Assembly: GCA_020024465.1 (NCBI GenBank)
Contig: JAHHTT010000049.1
Span: 1 to 16,221, forward strand
Reading direction: 5' to 3'
DNA: 16,221 nt
Source of the DNA: Odoribacter sp.
Lineage (GTDB): Bacteria > Bacteroidota > Bacteroidia > Bacteroidales > Marinifilaceae
Each line of letters begins with the position of its first letter. Positions within the stretch are counted from its first letter, which is position 1. The translations under genes were made by a program, and so were the position numbers. Of the stretch, positions 1 to 7,741 are shown piece after piece. The notes below the pieces were generated by a model. It saw nothing but the letters and a program-made list of their open reading frames with translations, was not told the DNA's origin and ran no database searches.

Positions 1-240
1 AATTTCTTTGATAAGAATCAATAAAGTTATGATAAATTATTTGATAAACATATTAATATTCAATATGTTGTTGAATATGTAGAACTTTTTCTGAATTAAG
101 AGTAAACAGCTTCCAACTAAATCGTCTGATATGGTGAACTTTTAATAATATTGAAGATTAGAGTTTTAAATAAGTATTTTCAAAATAATGCTATAATATC
201 AAAGATTCTATGTTCTGTTTTTTTATATAATTTATGTGTA

Positions 241-768
241 ATGTTTGATTCAACGGAGCTTTTAAGATTATTTAATCTTAAAGATGAAAAGGCTTATCGT
301 ACATTATTTGATATGTATTATGGGTATCTTGTTCTTTTTGCAAGGCGTTATGTATTGAATGATGAGGTAGCTAAAGATATTGTACAAGATATTTTTATTG
401 GTATTTGGGAGGGTAAGAAAAAGTATAATTCTTTGTTAGGATTGAAATCTTATTTTTATGAAGCTGTGTTTCATCATTGTGTCGATTATTTGAAGCATTT
501 GTCGGTGGAGGAAAAGTATTTGGAATATGTGCAGCATGTGGATTTTAAAGAGGTTTCGGTAGAACAGGAAGAGATTTATCGAGAATTGTATATTGCGATT
601 GGAGAATTGTCGGAACGGTGTAAGCAGATTATGTTGCTGTCGTTGGAAGGTATGTCCAATCAGGAAATTGCTAAGAAGATAGGGCTTTCTGTTTTAACGG
701 TGAAGACACATAAAAGGACGGCATATAATTATCTGCGCAAACGTTTGGGAGGTTTGATTCTTGGGTAA
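241..768 (+). CDS. ECF (FecI-like) RNA polymerase sigma factor
   Basis: A 175-residue ECF sigma factor that would direct RNA polymerase to a small regulon. Residues about 5-85 form sigma region 2, with the core-binding and -10 recognition helices around DEVAKDIVQDIFIGIWE. Residues about 115-170 form region 4, with the helix-turn-helix MSNQEIAKKIGLSVLTVKTH. An open frame runs upstream to a TTG at 151, but the 30 extra residues are hydrophobic and unlike any sigma N-terminus, while ATG 241 begins the typical FDSTELLRLFNLKDEKAY start. No clear Shine-Dalgarno sequence is visible, which is normal in Bacteroidales. No anti-sigma gene follows it. The only fecR-like gene in view is at 11417-12574 on the other strand, at the start of the operon that converges on this gene, so I infer but cannot show that they are partners. 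The 240 bases upstream are very AT-rich and I could not pick a convincing promoter. Confidence 0.92.
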   Translation: MFDSTELLRLFNLKDEKAYRTLFDMYYGYLVLFARRYVLNDEVAKDIVQDIFIGIWEGKKKYNSLLGLKSYFYEAVFHHCVDYLKHLSVEEKYLEYVQHVDFKEVSVEQEEIYRELYIAIGELSERCKQIMLLSLEGMSNQEIAKKIGLSVLTVKTHKRTAYNYLRKRLGGLILG

Positions 769-825
769 TATTAAAACACATCGTTGGAATTCTGTCAAAA
801 AAATAATTTAACTTATTATTATTTA

Positions 826-857
826 CAGCCAAAACTGTTTAGGTCTGGCTGATTTTT
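826..857 (+). terminator. weak hairpin downstream of the sigma gene
   Basis: CAGCC (826-830) pairs with GGCTG (847-851), and a short ATTTTT tract follows. The stem is only 5 bp of continuous pairing, so this is a weak candidate terminator for the sigma gene. The stronger hairpin at 906-956 may do the job instead. Confidence 0.3.
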
Positions 858-905
858 AACGAACGATTGTATATCAATGTCCAAAATCACTTTTCAGATA
901 TAACC

Positions 906-956
906 AAAATTGCTATATAGTACGACTTTTTCTCAAAGTGACTATATAGCAATTTT
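906..956. terminator. bidirectional terminator between convergent units
   Basis: The arms AAAATTGCTATATAGT (906-921) and ACTATATAGCAATTTT (941-956) are perfect reverse complements over 16 bp. The 19-nt loop can fold further, ACTTT 925-929 with AAAGT 935-939. A run of T follows on the plus strand and a shorter one on the minus strand. It sits between the 3' end of the sigma gene and the 3' end of the seven-gene minus-strand operon, the expected place for a shared terminator. A second small hairpin (AAAGAAT 958-964 with ATTCTTT 972-978, then T) lies beside it. Confidence 0.7.
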
Positions 957-993
957 TAAAGAATTTGATATATTCTTTTTTTAAAGAAAATTT

Positions 994-2625
994 CTATTCT
1001 TCAATCCATATTGGCATTGGAAGTTGTGGTTTATCAGATTCCGGTATGGCTTCTGGTATTTGAAAGGTGTCGTGTTTGAGAAAGAATTTTTTTAGTTTTT
1101 CCATTCCTTCTGGATTATAGCTGAATATATTTAATTTGAACAATACATATTGCATGATGGCATAACGGGATGTGGCATTGAAATAGGGTAGATTGTTTAG
1201 CATTGAGCTGTTTTTTTCGCTATGGAATACACTCACCCCTTCTTCCGGATTGTTGACTGCTCCGAAGCCGCCGGGCAGTTTTACCATGACCCCTTTATAC
1301 TCCTCTTTGGCTTCCCAAATTCCCCACATATATTGTGGATAGTCAAAAGCCGGCATCGGAGGAACTCCCAGGTTATAGTAATAAAGGGATCTCATGCCTG
1401 TCTGGATGGTTATTTTGTCGGCTGGAGTGAGCAGCTTGTCTGGATCTGACCATTCGTCTGCCAGTTTGCCTATGGCATGGCCGCCTACTTCATGCAGGAA
1501 TATGTTGGTGAATCCGCCGGGTAGTTGTGTGTCGCGGTTTAGAGGGACATAGCTAATTGTTTTACCGGATTTATACCAGTAGGTGCTGCCGCCGTAAGTC
1601 TCACTGTTCACCAGAACGACCACCACCGTGTTTGTCTTCATGATATCTTCGTTCATGCCAATGATTTTATCGGCATAGGCAAATGCCAGTTGGTGATGGC
1701 CTGTAATGCATTTTTTCTTGTAGTATGAAGTTAGGAAAACGGTATTTTTGTTTTCTTTGTCATGGCTGATTCTCTCTTGGGATTCGCAGGCAATGGAGTA
1801 GACGTTGAAATATTGTTTGTGTGTTCGGAAAGGTTCTATACTGAATAGGGCTTCTGTCGCTTCTTCGACTGCCTTGTCAAAAGCGCCGGTCTCAGCTATG
1901 AGATCTTTGTCTATGAATCCGTCTCCAAGGAAGATGATGTTGAAACCATCTTTTATTTCACGTTCTCCGAAATGTTTCTGGATATGTCCGTTTGCACGAA
2001 TTCCTCCTTTTTGGATAGCCGTTAATTTGATGGAACGCATGCCGTAGCGGATGCGGACGGTTGTATTGCGTTCTTTTCCTGTGCTGTTATCCAGGGTTGT
2101 GAATATTAATTGGCAATTGCCAGTGCCAGCGGTGTCTGTCACTTGCAACCAGCCTGTGGTATCTGCTATCTCGATTTTCCAGTTCATGTTGGTCTGGATA
2201 TCAAGCGTGTCTGTGCAATTTTTTTTTAAGAATTGCAAGCTCTTCTTCTCATTTGCTATAGAGAATTCCATTGGCTTTTGGCGGATAGAGATACGCATGA
2301 TATTATCCCCGCAATTGATTTTTATGGCTGTGCCACGTTCGTAAATGTCATTTGATGGAGATACGTATATAATTAATTTGTCTGATGCATCTCCGGATGT
2401 TTTGTCCAATTGACACCATTGAGCCATACTTTCTGCATTCCACGAAGAGCCGGCCGTAATGGCCACCTCTATCGTGTCTCCTGCCGCATTGAGCAGGAAA
2501 TTGTCATCGGAGAATTGTAAGTTTTTGTTTATTCTATCATTATTACAGCTTGTAAAAAAGATTACTGACTGTAGAATGAATAAAAGAATGATGTTATATA
2601 ATCGATGTAATTTGAATCGTTTCAT
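994..2625 (-). CDS. BACON-domain M64 (IgA-peptidase family) metallopeptidase lipoprotein
   Basis: A 543-residue predicted lipoprotein protease and last gene of the operon. The signal peptide ends in FTSC (lipid-modified Cys27). Residues about 37-117 and 122-206 look like two BACON beta-sandwich domains (SxWNxxx...TSG...VSPSNDxYERGTAIxI pattern, each ending in IRQK or IQKG). Residues about 218-515 are a peptidase M64 domain: NIIFLGDGF near 229-237, and the metal site HEVGGHAIGKLADEW at 378-392. The M64 family includes a bacterial IgA protease. Compared with the HExxH form, this motif has one extra residue between the two histidines (H378, E379, H383); the codons read cleanly, so it is not a frameshift. 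I believe GG-containing versions occur in other Bacteroides members but cannot check here. A nine-base A run lies in the second BACON region (plus strand T at 2219-2227). The real substrate is unknown; host glycoprotein or peptide is an inference. Confidence 0.85.
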   Translation of the reverse strand: MKRFKLHRLYNIILLFILQSVIFFTSCNNDRINKNLQFSDDNFLLNAAGDTIEVAITAGSSWNAESMAQWCQLDKTSGDASDKLIIYVSPSNDIYERGTAIKINCGDNIMRISIRQKPMEFSIANEKKSLQFLKKNCTDTLDIQTNMNWKIEIADTTGWLQVTDTAGTGNCQLIFTTLDNSTGKERNTTVRIRYGMRSIKLTAIQKGGIRANGHIQKHFGEREIKDGFNIIFLGDGFIDKDLIAETGAFDKAVEEATEALFSIEPFRTHKQYFNVYSIACESQERISHDKENKNTVFLTSYYKKKCITGHHQLAFAYADKIIGMNEDIMKTNTVVVVLVNSETYGGSTYWYKSGKTISYVPLNRDTQLPGGFTNIFLHEVGGHAIGKLADEWSDPDKLLTPADKITIQTGMRSLYYYNLGVPPMPAFDYPQYMWGIWEAKEEYKGVMVKLPGGFGAVNNPEEGVSVFHSEKNSSMLNNLPYFNATSRYAIMQYVLFKLNIFSYNPEGMEKLKKFFLKHDTFQIPEAIPESDKPQLPMPIWIEE

Positions 2626-2650
2626 ATTTGTTGGTTTGAATAATGAGCCA

Positions 2651-4096
2651 TTATTTGTTCAATTGTTTTAGACCTTCTTGCATTCTCTTGATTAATTCTT
2701 CAGCGGGGATATAGCCCTGGGAAGAGTATATAACTTCTCCTTGATTATTTAGTATTAGATAAGTTGGAAATGCATTGATTCCCCATTTTTTGAGAAGTTC
2801 TTTACCTTCACCTTTTTCCATGTCTATTTTGATACTTACAAAACGAGGATTAAAGAAATCCCCGGCTTCTTTGCTTGGAAATACCTTAGAACTCATCATG
2901 TGGCATGGGCCGCACCAGGATGTAAAACAATCTACAAAGAGAGGTTTTTTCTCTCTGCTTGCTTTCTCCAGAGCTTCTGCCAGATTCCCTGTCTCGAACC
3001 GGATTCCCTGATAATCTGTCAGGGTTTGGATGGCATATCGGTATTGTTCCAGTTTGGTTCCCTCCAGTCCTGCCAATTTGCTCTTTAGATAATTGCAGGC
3101 TTTCTCTTTCTCTTGTTGGGGCATATCATGTAGGAGGGGAAGAGTCATATCAAATTTCCATTCAACAAAAGCATCGGGGAAATGAGTCATAGTCGTTTCC
3201 CATAATGAAAGCATCTCTGAATATTTTTTTTCATGTCTGAGTCGTAATATATGGCAGATGTTCATTAATTGCTTGCAACTTTCGGCGCTGGAAGCCAACG
3301 GACGCATTTTATTTTCAATGTCAGTAATGAAATGTTCATTATATGGACTTTGCATTATCATAATGGGATATACGATCATGAAAGCTCCTTGTACGAGAAA
3401 ATCAGGTACCGATTCTCCGTTTGCACGTATCAATTCGTGTTTATGGTTGTAAACAAAATTATACCATTTGCTATTGTATTGTATTCCTCTTTTGCGTAAG
3501 ATATTCCAACTGTTCGGTTTTAAAAGTTCTTTTGTCGAGGCTTGCTCCAGATAATAGTCTGTAACTTCAATGAATTTCTCTTTCTCATCTGCTGTGTTTA
3601 ATGCGTTGGCATAGTTGGATAGAAAACTTAATGAGCGGTCTCCATTTTCATAACGCTTGCCAAGACCTGCTAATGAAGTCTTGGAGCTTAATCCTTTTTT
3701 CAAATGCTTTTGAAATTCGGGAACTTTGGAACCGCCTACAATTCGGTGAATGATTTCTCCTTTCGAATTCAGAATGAGAAAGTGTGCAAAGAAGTGCACA
3801 CTATATTTTTCGGACAGTTTGCGTCCTTCCGGTGTTTTTACCATATCAACACGTAGACTGACAAAGTTTTTTTCAATGAATTTTACAAGTCTAGGATCCT
3901 GTAAAGCAATGGAATCCATTAGTAGAGAACCTCCAGACCAACCGGCAAAGCAATTGAAAAATATAGGTTTATGCCTTTGAGTTGATAGCTTCATGGCTTC
4001 TTCTAAAGTAGTGCAATAATTAATGCGCTTTTTCTTTTCTTCTGCTCGACTGGCAGTTACAAATAAACAAAGTATAATAATTATAAGATTTTTCAT
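2651..4096 (-). CDS. tandem thioredoxin-like protein (one active, one inactive domain)
   Basis: A 481-residue exported protein with a cleavable-looking signal peptide (about residues 1-18, ending SRA). The N-terminal domain (about 25-135) and C-terminal domain (about 367-478) are internally homologous thioredoxin folds. The C-terminal one has the full active site SWCGPCH (Cys395, Cys398) and the cis-proline motif AFPTYLIL (Pro444). The N-terminal one reads GWSGGS at the same point (Ser54, Ser57) and FFAHFLIL in place of the cis-proline motif, so it should be redox-dead. The middle (about 140-360) is helical and unrecognised, perhaps TPR-like. It is probably periplasmic or membrane-facing, reducing or shuffling disulfides. 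It starts 6 bp after the FISUMP gene and is followed after 25 bp by the M64 peptidase, so it may help unfold disulfide-bonded substrate or fold the operon's lipoproteins. Substrate and direction of electron flow are not visible. Confidence 0.85.
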   Translation of the reverse strand: MKNLIIIILCLFVTASRAEEKKKRINYCTTLEEAMKLSTQRHKPIFFNCFAGWSGGSLLMDSIALQDPRLVKFIEKNFVSLRVDMVKTPEGRKLSEKYSVHFFAHFLILNSKGEIIHRIVGGSKVPEFQKHLKKGLSSKTSLAGLGKRYENGDRSLSFLSNYANALNTADEKEKFIEVTDYYLEQASTKELLKPNSWNILRKRGIQYNSKWYNFVYNHKHELIRANGESVPDFLVQGAFMIVYPIMIMQSPYNEHFITDIENKMRPLASSAESCKQLMNICHILRLRHEKKYSEMLSLWETTMTHFPDAFVEWKFDMTLPLLHDMPQQEKEKACNYLKSKLAGLEGTKLEQYRYAIQTLTDYQGIRFETGNLAEALEKASREKKPLFVDCFTSWCGPCHMMSSKVFPSKEAGDFFNPRFVSIKIDMEKGEGKELLKKWGINAFPTYLILNNQGEVIYSSQGYIPAEELIKRMQEGLKQLNK

Positions 4097-4102
4097 TTCG
4101 TT

Positions 4103-5107
4103 TTATTTTTCAATTTTTACTAATCTAATGTTGTAAGAAGGTCTGATGTTGTCAGGTGAAGCAATCAAACGGCTGGTCATGCGTTGAATTCCTTTCCGAT
4201 AAATGGATATTTTACGTACGATCCCGTTTGAAAGACTGTCAGATACAAACACTTGGTCACTGCACCAAAAAAAAGCGGATTCTCCTTTTTGTATATAATA
4301 TGTATTGTAGGCAGTGGATAGAGCATAGACTGCTGCGCCTGCATAGAGTGCATCGAATCCGATTCCTTGAGGTCCTGTCTTTAACAGATCCCCCACATTG
4401 CCACGCCAAATATCTGTCCCTTCTAATTCTCCCGAGGTCATGCCCAAGCTCCTTTCCAGCATCATCCACTCTGCATCTGTCGGCAGATGGAAACCTTCTG
4501 GCGCGCCTTCTTTTACTGCTCGTAGGGCGCCCTCATAAGAGTATAGGTATCCGTATTTATTTATATACTCATGATCTATTTTGAAATGATGATCGATAGC
4601 ATCATTCCAAATGCGCATCAATTCATCTTTAATATCATTGTGCATATTATAGGCGATAAGCATAGGCATAGAATAGTTTGATATCTGTTCAGATATCCAA
4701 ATAGCATCAAACATGCTGTTGGTATTTAATTTTCCAGCTTCATTAGAAGCGAAAATTTGTTCACGCAAATAGAGTAGGAAAGATTGTCCTGAATAGCTTC
4801 GACAAAAATGCTGATAGGCTTTTTCATCAGTCCCTTCTATAATTTCACGTTCGTTTATGCCGTAAATTTCTCCGTAACATATTTGCTCTGATGCATCTCC
4901 GTCGGGGAGTTTGTAACGGAAATTTTCCGCCAGCCAGGTCTGTTTCCCGATAGTGAAGGTCTTGTAGCTGTTGCCGGCCTTGTCGGTTATTGTCCCATAT
5001 GTGATGTCTGCCGGCTTGGGGATAATTTTTTCTGTTTCATTGCTGCAGGCGATAAAAAAAACGAAACCGACCAGGGCAGAGGATAAAAGGTATGTTAATC
5101 TGTTCAT
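4103..5107 (-). CDS. FISUMP-domain lipoprotein with a large insertion
   Basis: A 334-residue lipoprotein (signal ends FIAC, Cys21) with the Fibrobacter succinogenes major paralogous (FISUMP) domain. The hallmarks are TDKAGNSYKTFTIGKQTWLAENFRY (split here as residues 41-60 and 61-65), YGYLYSYEGAL near 185-195, APEGFHLPTDAEW near 202-214, FWCSD near 280-284, and a C-terminal YNIRLVK. FISUMP domains are common in Bacteroidetes surface proteins; their biochemical role is poorly known, with binding or adhesion often assumed. Between the first two hallmarks there are about 115 residues (roughly 70-185), more than I would expect for the family, and they look helical. It lies 15 bp downstream of the 353-residue lipoprotein gene and 6 bp upstream of the thioredoxin gene, so it is co-transcribed. 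The likely role is an accessory surface-exposed ligand binder of the SusCD complex (inference). Confidence 0.8.
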   Translation of the reverse strand: MNRLTYLLSSALVGFVFFIACSNETEKIIPKPADITYGTITDKAGNSYKTFTIGKQTWLAENFRYKLPDGDASEQICYGEIYGINEREIIEGTDEKAYQHFCRSYSGQSFLLYLREQIFASNEAGKLNTNSMFDAIWISEQISNYSMPMLIAYNMHNDIKDELMRIWNDAIDHHFKIDHEYINKYGYLYSYEGALRAVKEGAPEGFHLPTDAEWMMLERSLGMTSGELEGTDIWRGNVGDLLKTGPQGIGFDALYAGAAVYALSTAYNTYYIQKGESAFFWCSDQVFVSDSLSNGIVRKISIYRKGIQRMTSRLIASPDNIRPSYNIRLVKIEK

Positions 5108-5122
5108 ATCATTGTATCATAT

Positions 5123-6184
5123 TTAGAGTTCTACACCTAATTTGTTTTTTATAATGGAATATAATATCTCATATTTCTTCAAGACAAGAGGTGAACTGGA
5201 CCACCGTTCCAGAAATTCTGCTCTCGGATATTTCATCATCTCTTCCAGAAATGTTTCCAGATCGCTTTCTGTGTTCTTGGGGGAATTGCGGCTTCCTCCG
5301 TTCTCCCGCTTCTGTTCATAGGATACAAAACCGTATGATCCGACCAGTTTCCTGCAATAAAGGATATATTCATCAACCTCCGCATCGCTCCATAGACCTT
5401 CCGGCCAGTTGGGATTGGTTGAATTCCCGTATTTTTTCATTTCTTTACGAAAACTGCTGTCTTGTTCCCATTCTTCTTCCAAAGGATAAGGATACCAATA
5501 TCCGAATGATTTATAATATGGAAGTTCTTCGTTTTTATATAGTTCCTGCCACATTACACCATAGTATTTTTCATTTGTTATCTTATTGAAGGTGTTGAGT
5601 TCTGAAGTGTAGTTCTGGACTTTCAGTTTTATCACTTCATTCCGATATTCGACAACTTTGGGTGTCATATCTTTATTTTTAATTTTATGTGATGCTGCAA
5701 ATAATAAGTTACGATAACGGCTCACCATCTCTTTTTCTTGCACTCCGCTTGAAGAAAGCTGGTGGCATTTCTCCACTAGCCAAAGGGCATGTGGATGTAA
5801 TGCCGCCTGACAGGTCTGCAGAAAAATTTCTGTAAAATGTAACGCTTGCATTTTTTGTGTTGCATCTTGATATCGTTTTACCTGATAAGTTACGGAACCG
5901 CTGTTGGTACCATCAAATATCCAGTTCAAGTCTAAAGTTTCATATTGAAAAATAGAATCGCCATGAATATCTGTTTTTATATATACTTTGCCAATCGTGT
6001 CATTGAAGTAGACAGGCACCCCATAGGTTTTATATATTTCATAGCGTTTGTGTTGAATGGAGTCGGCAGGGTCATCTTCTATGGTATACAGGTTTTCAAA
6101 TCCGATACTATCGGTGATGTTATCTTCTTTTTGGCAGCCTGCCAAAAAGAAGAAGAATAGAATAAATAGTATATAATATCTCAT
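5123..6184 (-). CDS. Sus-operon lipoprotein, possible zinc-less metallohydrolase relative
   Basis: A 353-residue lipoprotein (lipobox LAGC, Cys17, followed by QKED, an acidic/charged stretch that suits surface export). I do not firmly recognise the family. Its position directly after susD, and the layout of YKTYGVPVYFND (52-62), LHPHALWLVE (129-138), TFNKITNEKYYGVMW (198-212) and GFVSYE (285-290), followed by an acidic stretch and a helical tail, resemble the 'substrate import-associated zinc metallohydrolase lipoproteins' that accompany SusCD pairs. Those carry an HExxH-type motif about 15 residues before the FNKI element. Here the same place reads NEVIKLKVQ (182-190): the Glu is kept, the histidines are not, and there is no HExxH anywhere in the protein. 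If the relation holds this is a pseudoenzyme, perhaps a binding subunit. Otherwise it is an uncharacterised surface lipoprotein. Confidence 0.75.
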   Translation of the reverse strand: MRYYILFILFFFFLAGCQKEDNITDSIGFENLYTIEDDPADSIQHKRYEIYKTYGVPVYFNDTIGKVYIKTDIHGDSIFQYETLDLNWIFDGTNSGSVTYQVKRYQDATQKMQALHFTEIFLQTCQAALHPHALWLVEKCHQLSSSGVQEKEMVSRYRNLLFAASHKIKNKDMTPKVVEYRNEVIKLKVQNYTSELNTFNKITNEKYYGVMWQELYKNEELPYYKSFGYWYPYPLEEEWEQDSSFRKEMKKYGNSTNPNWPEGLWSDAEVDEYILYCRKLVGSYGFVSYEQKRENGGSRNSPKNTESDLETFLEEMMKYPRAEFLERWSSSPLVLKKYEILYSIIKNKLGVEL

Positions 6185-6206
6185 ATTGTATTATTGAAAT
6201 GATAGA

Positions 6207-7730
6207 TTATTCGTTGGTATCTCCCACTGGATTGCGCTTGTATCTCAGATTTTCTTGCATTTGAACTTTGTCATAGTCTAATACCGATTGGGGAATTTGC
6301 ATCACATATGCCGGGTCGTCGGGAGGTAATATGTAGATGTCTGTTCTATCCCAATTGTTCTGATTTCCGTCAAAAACATTGAACTCATGCACAATGGTCT
6401 TATGATACGGATATTGTTTACATACGGCATAACGCCTCAGGTCAAACCAGCGATGTCCTTCGAAACAAAGTTCTTTCCGACGTTCAGTCCGAATTTCATT
6501 TATTAAAGCACTTCCGCTGTAATTGTTGTGTACATAGTTGTTGATACGCTTTTCTCTGAGCAGTCGTAAATATTTATTGGCTTCTTCTGTGTTGTTATTC
6601 ATGGCATATGCTTCTGCTATATTCAAATATGCTTCTGCTATGCGCAGGGTATAGAGGTCTGATACATGTGGAATGGCAATCGTATCATATTTCCATTGTA
6701 GTTTATTGGCGAATGTGTTGCTGTTGATGCCAAAGAAATAGCGGCGGAAGTCGTTTTTCTTGTCATATAAATTAATAAGGCTGTCAGAAACGGCAAAATC
6801 TCCGCTGGCTCCTGTCAGTCCATTATGAAAATTCATGGATCCTTGTGAAAATAATATTTCGCTGTTGTCTTTGGTCAGGAATATTTTTGTTGAATCATTT
6901 TCACTCATCTGATAGAGCCTGCTGTCATTGTGCAGGAGTTCTGAAGAAATGGCAATGGTGTTATTCCAGTCTTGCATATATAAATATACACGGCTTAGCA
7001 ATAATTGTGCTGCTTCCTTGGAAGCACGGTGCAGTGGATGTTTTTGAGGACTTTGGGTGAGATAATCAATGGAACTTCTCAGATCTTTTACAATTTGTTC
7101 GTATACCTTGGCAACAGGAGTGCGTTCGAATTGTGTGTCTTTGTTTTTGTCATGCTCTATGTATCCTGTCAGTTTGAGTGGAACACCTAAGTCTGTGGAT
7201 GAAGTCTGTGGATGAAAAGGTTTCCCATATAGATTGATTAAAGTAAAGTAGAGAGATGCACGAATGAAATGGCATTCTCCTTTGACACGGATACGGTCTA
7301 ATTCTTCTTGATAAGAATCAACATTCAATTCATCAATTTCTTTTAAGATAACGTTTGTTACACTAATACGGCGGTAGAAATCAAGCCAAGTTTGACTATC
7401 GTCTTGCAGGATGTTTCCGGAAGGATTTCTTCCTACTTCCAATTGCCACGCATAGTAACCGAACAAACCTTCCATCATGCCACTCCAATAGTGTATGGCA
7501 ATACCTCCTGATACGGTGGTGATGTCATCGTCCAATACATTTAGAAAGCCCGCATGATCCGTTGAAATATATTTTTTTTTGACAGCAGGGAGATAGCCGT
7601 CTCCCAATAAAAGTTCATCGAAGTGTGCCACTTCTTTAGCTACCGTTTGTGATTCGGAGTAGTCTTCAAGAAAGTTGCTGCATCCAAAGCAACATAACAG
7701 TAGTGTAATTTTGTATATTATTTTATTCAT
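6207..7730 (-). CDS. SusD/RagB-family outer-membrane lipoprotein
   Basis: A 507-residue SusD-like protein that forms the ligand-binding lid on the SusC barrel at the cell surface. The signal peptide ends in CFGC (Cys17). The mature start SNFLED, the helical TPR region with GECHFIRASLYFTLINLYGKPF (split as 151-170 and 171-172), STDLGVPL (178-185), LRIAEAYLNIAEAYA (362-376) and the C-terminal signature RRKELCFEGHRWFDLRR (417-433) are all classic for the family. It begins 11 bp after susC, as is usual. SusD proteins bind glycans or, in RagB, peptides. No neighbouring gene is a glycoside hydrolase and a peptidase is present, so a peptide or glycoprotein ligand is the better guess here. A 13-bp perfect tandem duplication lies inside the gene (7189-7214). 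Confidence 0.96.
   Translation of the reverse strand: MNKIIYKITLLLCCFGCSNFLEDYSESQTVAKEVAHFDELLLGDGYLPAVKKKYISTDHAGFLNVLDDDITTVSGGIAIHYWSGMMEGLFGYYAWQLEVGRNPSGNILQDDSQTWLDFYRRISVTNVILKEIDELNVDSYQEELDRIRVKGECHFIRASLYFTLINLYGKPFHPQTSSTDLGVPLKLTGYIEHDKNKDTQFERTPVAKVYEQIVKDLRSSIDYLTQSPQKHPLHRASKEAAQLLLSRVYLYMQDWNNTIAISSELLHNDSRLYQMSENDSTKIFLTKDNSEILFSQGSMNFHNGLTGASGDFAVSDSLINLYDKKNDFRRYFFGINSNTFANKLQWKYDTIAIPHVSDLYTLRIAEAYLNIAEAYAMNNNTEEANKYLRLLREKRINNYVHNNYSGSALINEIRTERRKELCFEGHRWFDLRRYAVCKQYPYHKTIVHEFNVFDGNQNNWDRTDIYILPPDDPAYVMQIPQSVLDYDKVQMQENLRYKRNPVGDTNE
7189..7214. repeat. 13-bp perfect tandem duplication inside susD
   Basis: AAGTCTGTGGATG occurs twice back to back (7189-7201 and 7202-7214). 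Because 13 is not a multiple of three, the two copies are read in different frames, giving HPQT and then SSTD in the protein. The reading frame is open in the present state. Loss or gain of one copy would shift the frame of susD. Confidence 0.9.
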
Positions 7731-7741
7731 AATTATATTTT

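Noticed and set aside
151..240. TTG-initiated extension of the sigma factor
   Set aside because: The extra 30 residues are hydrophobic and do not resemble sigma N-termini, and an ATG with a typical start lies at 241.
1..240. TTTG words as a promoter for the sigma gene
   Set aside because: TTTG at 7-10 and 40-43 do not have the right spacing, and the second lacks the TA of TAnnTTTG.
4156..4584. 142-codon plus-strand ORF
   Set aside because: It runs antisense through the FISUMP lipoprotein gene and has no recognisable content.
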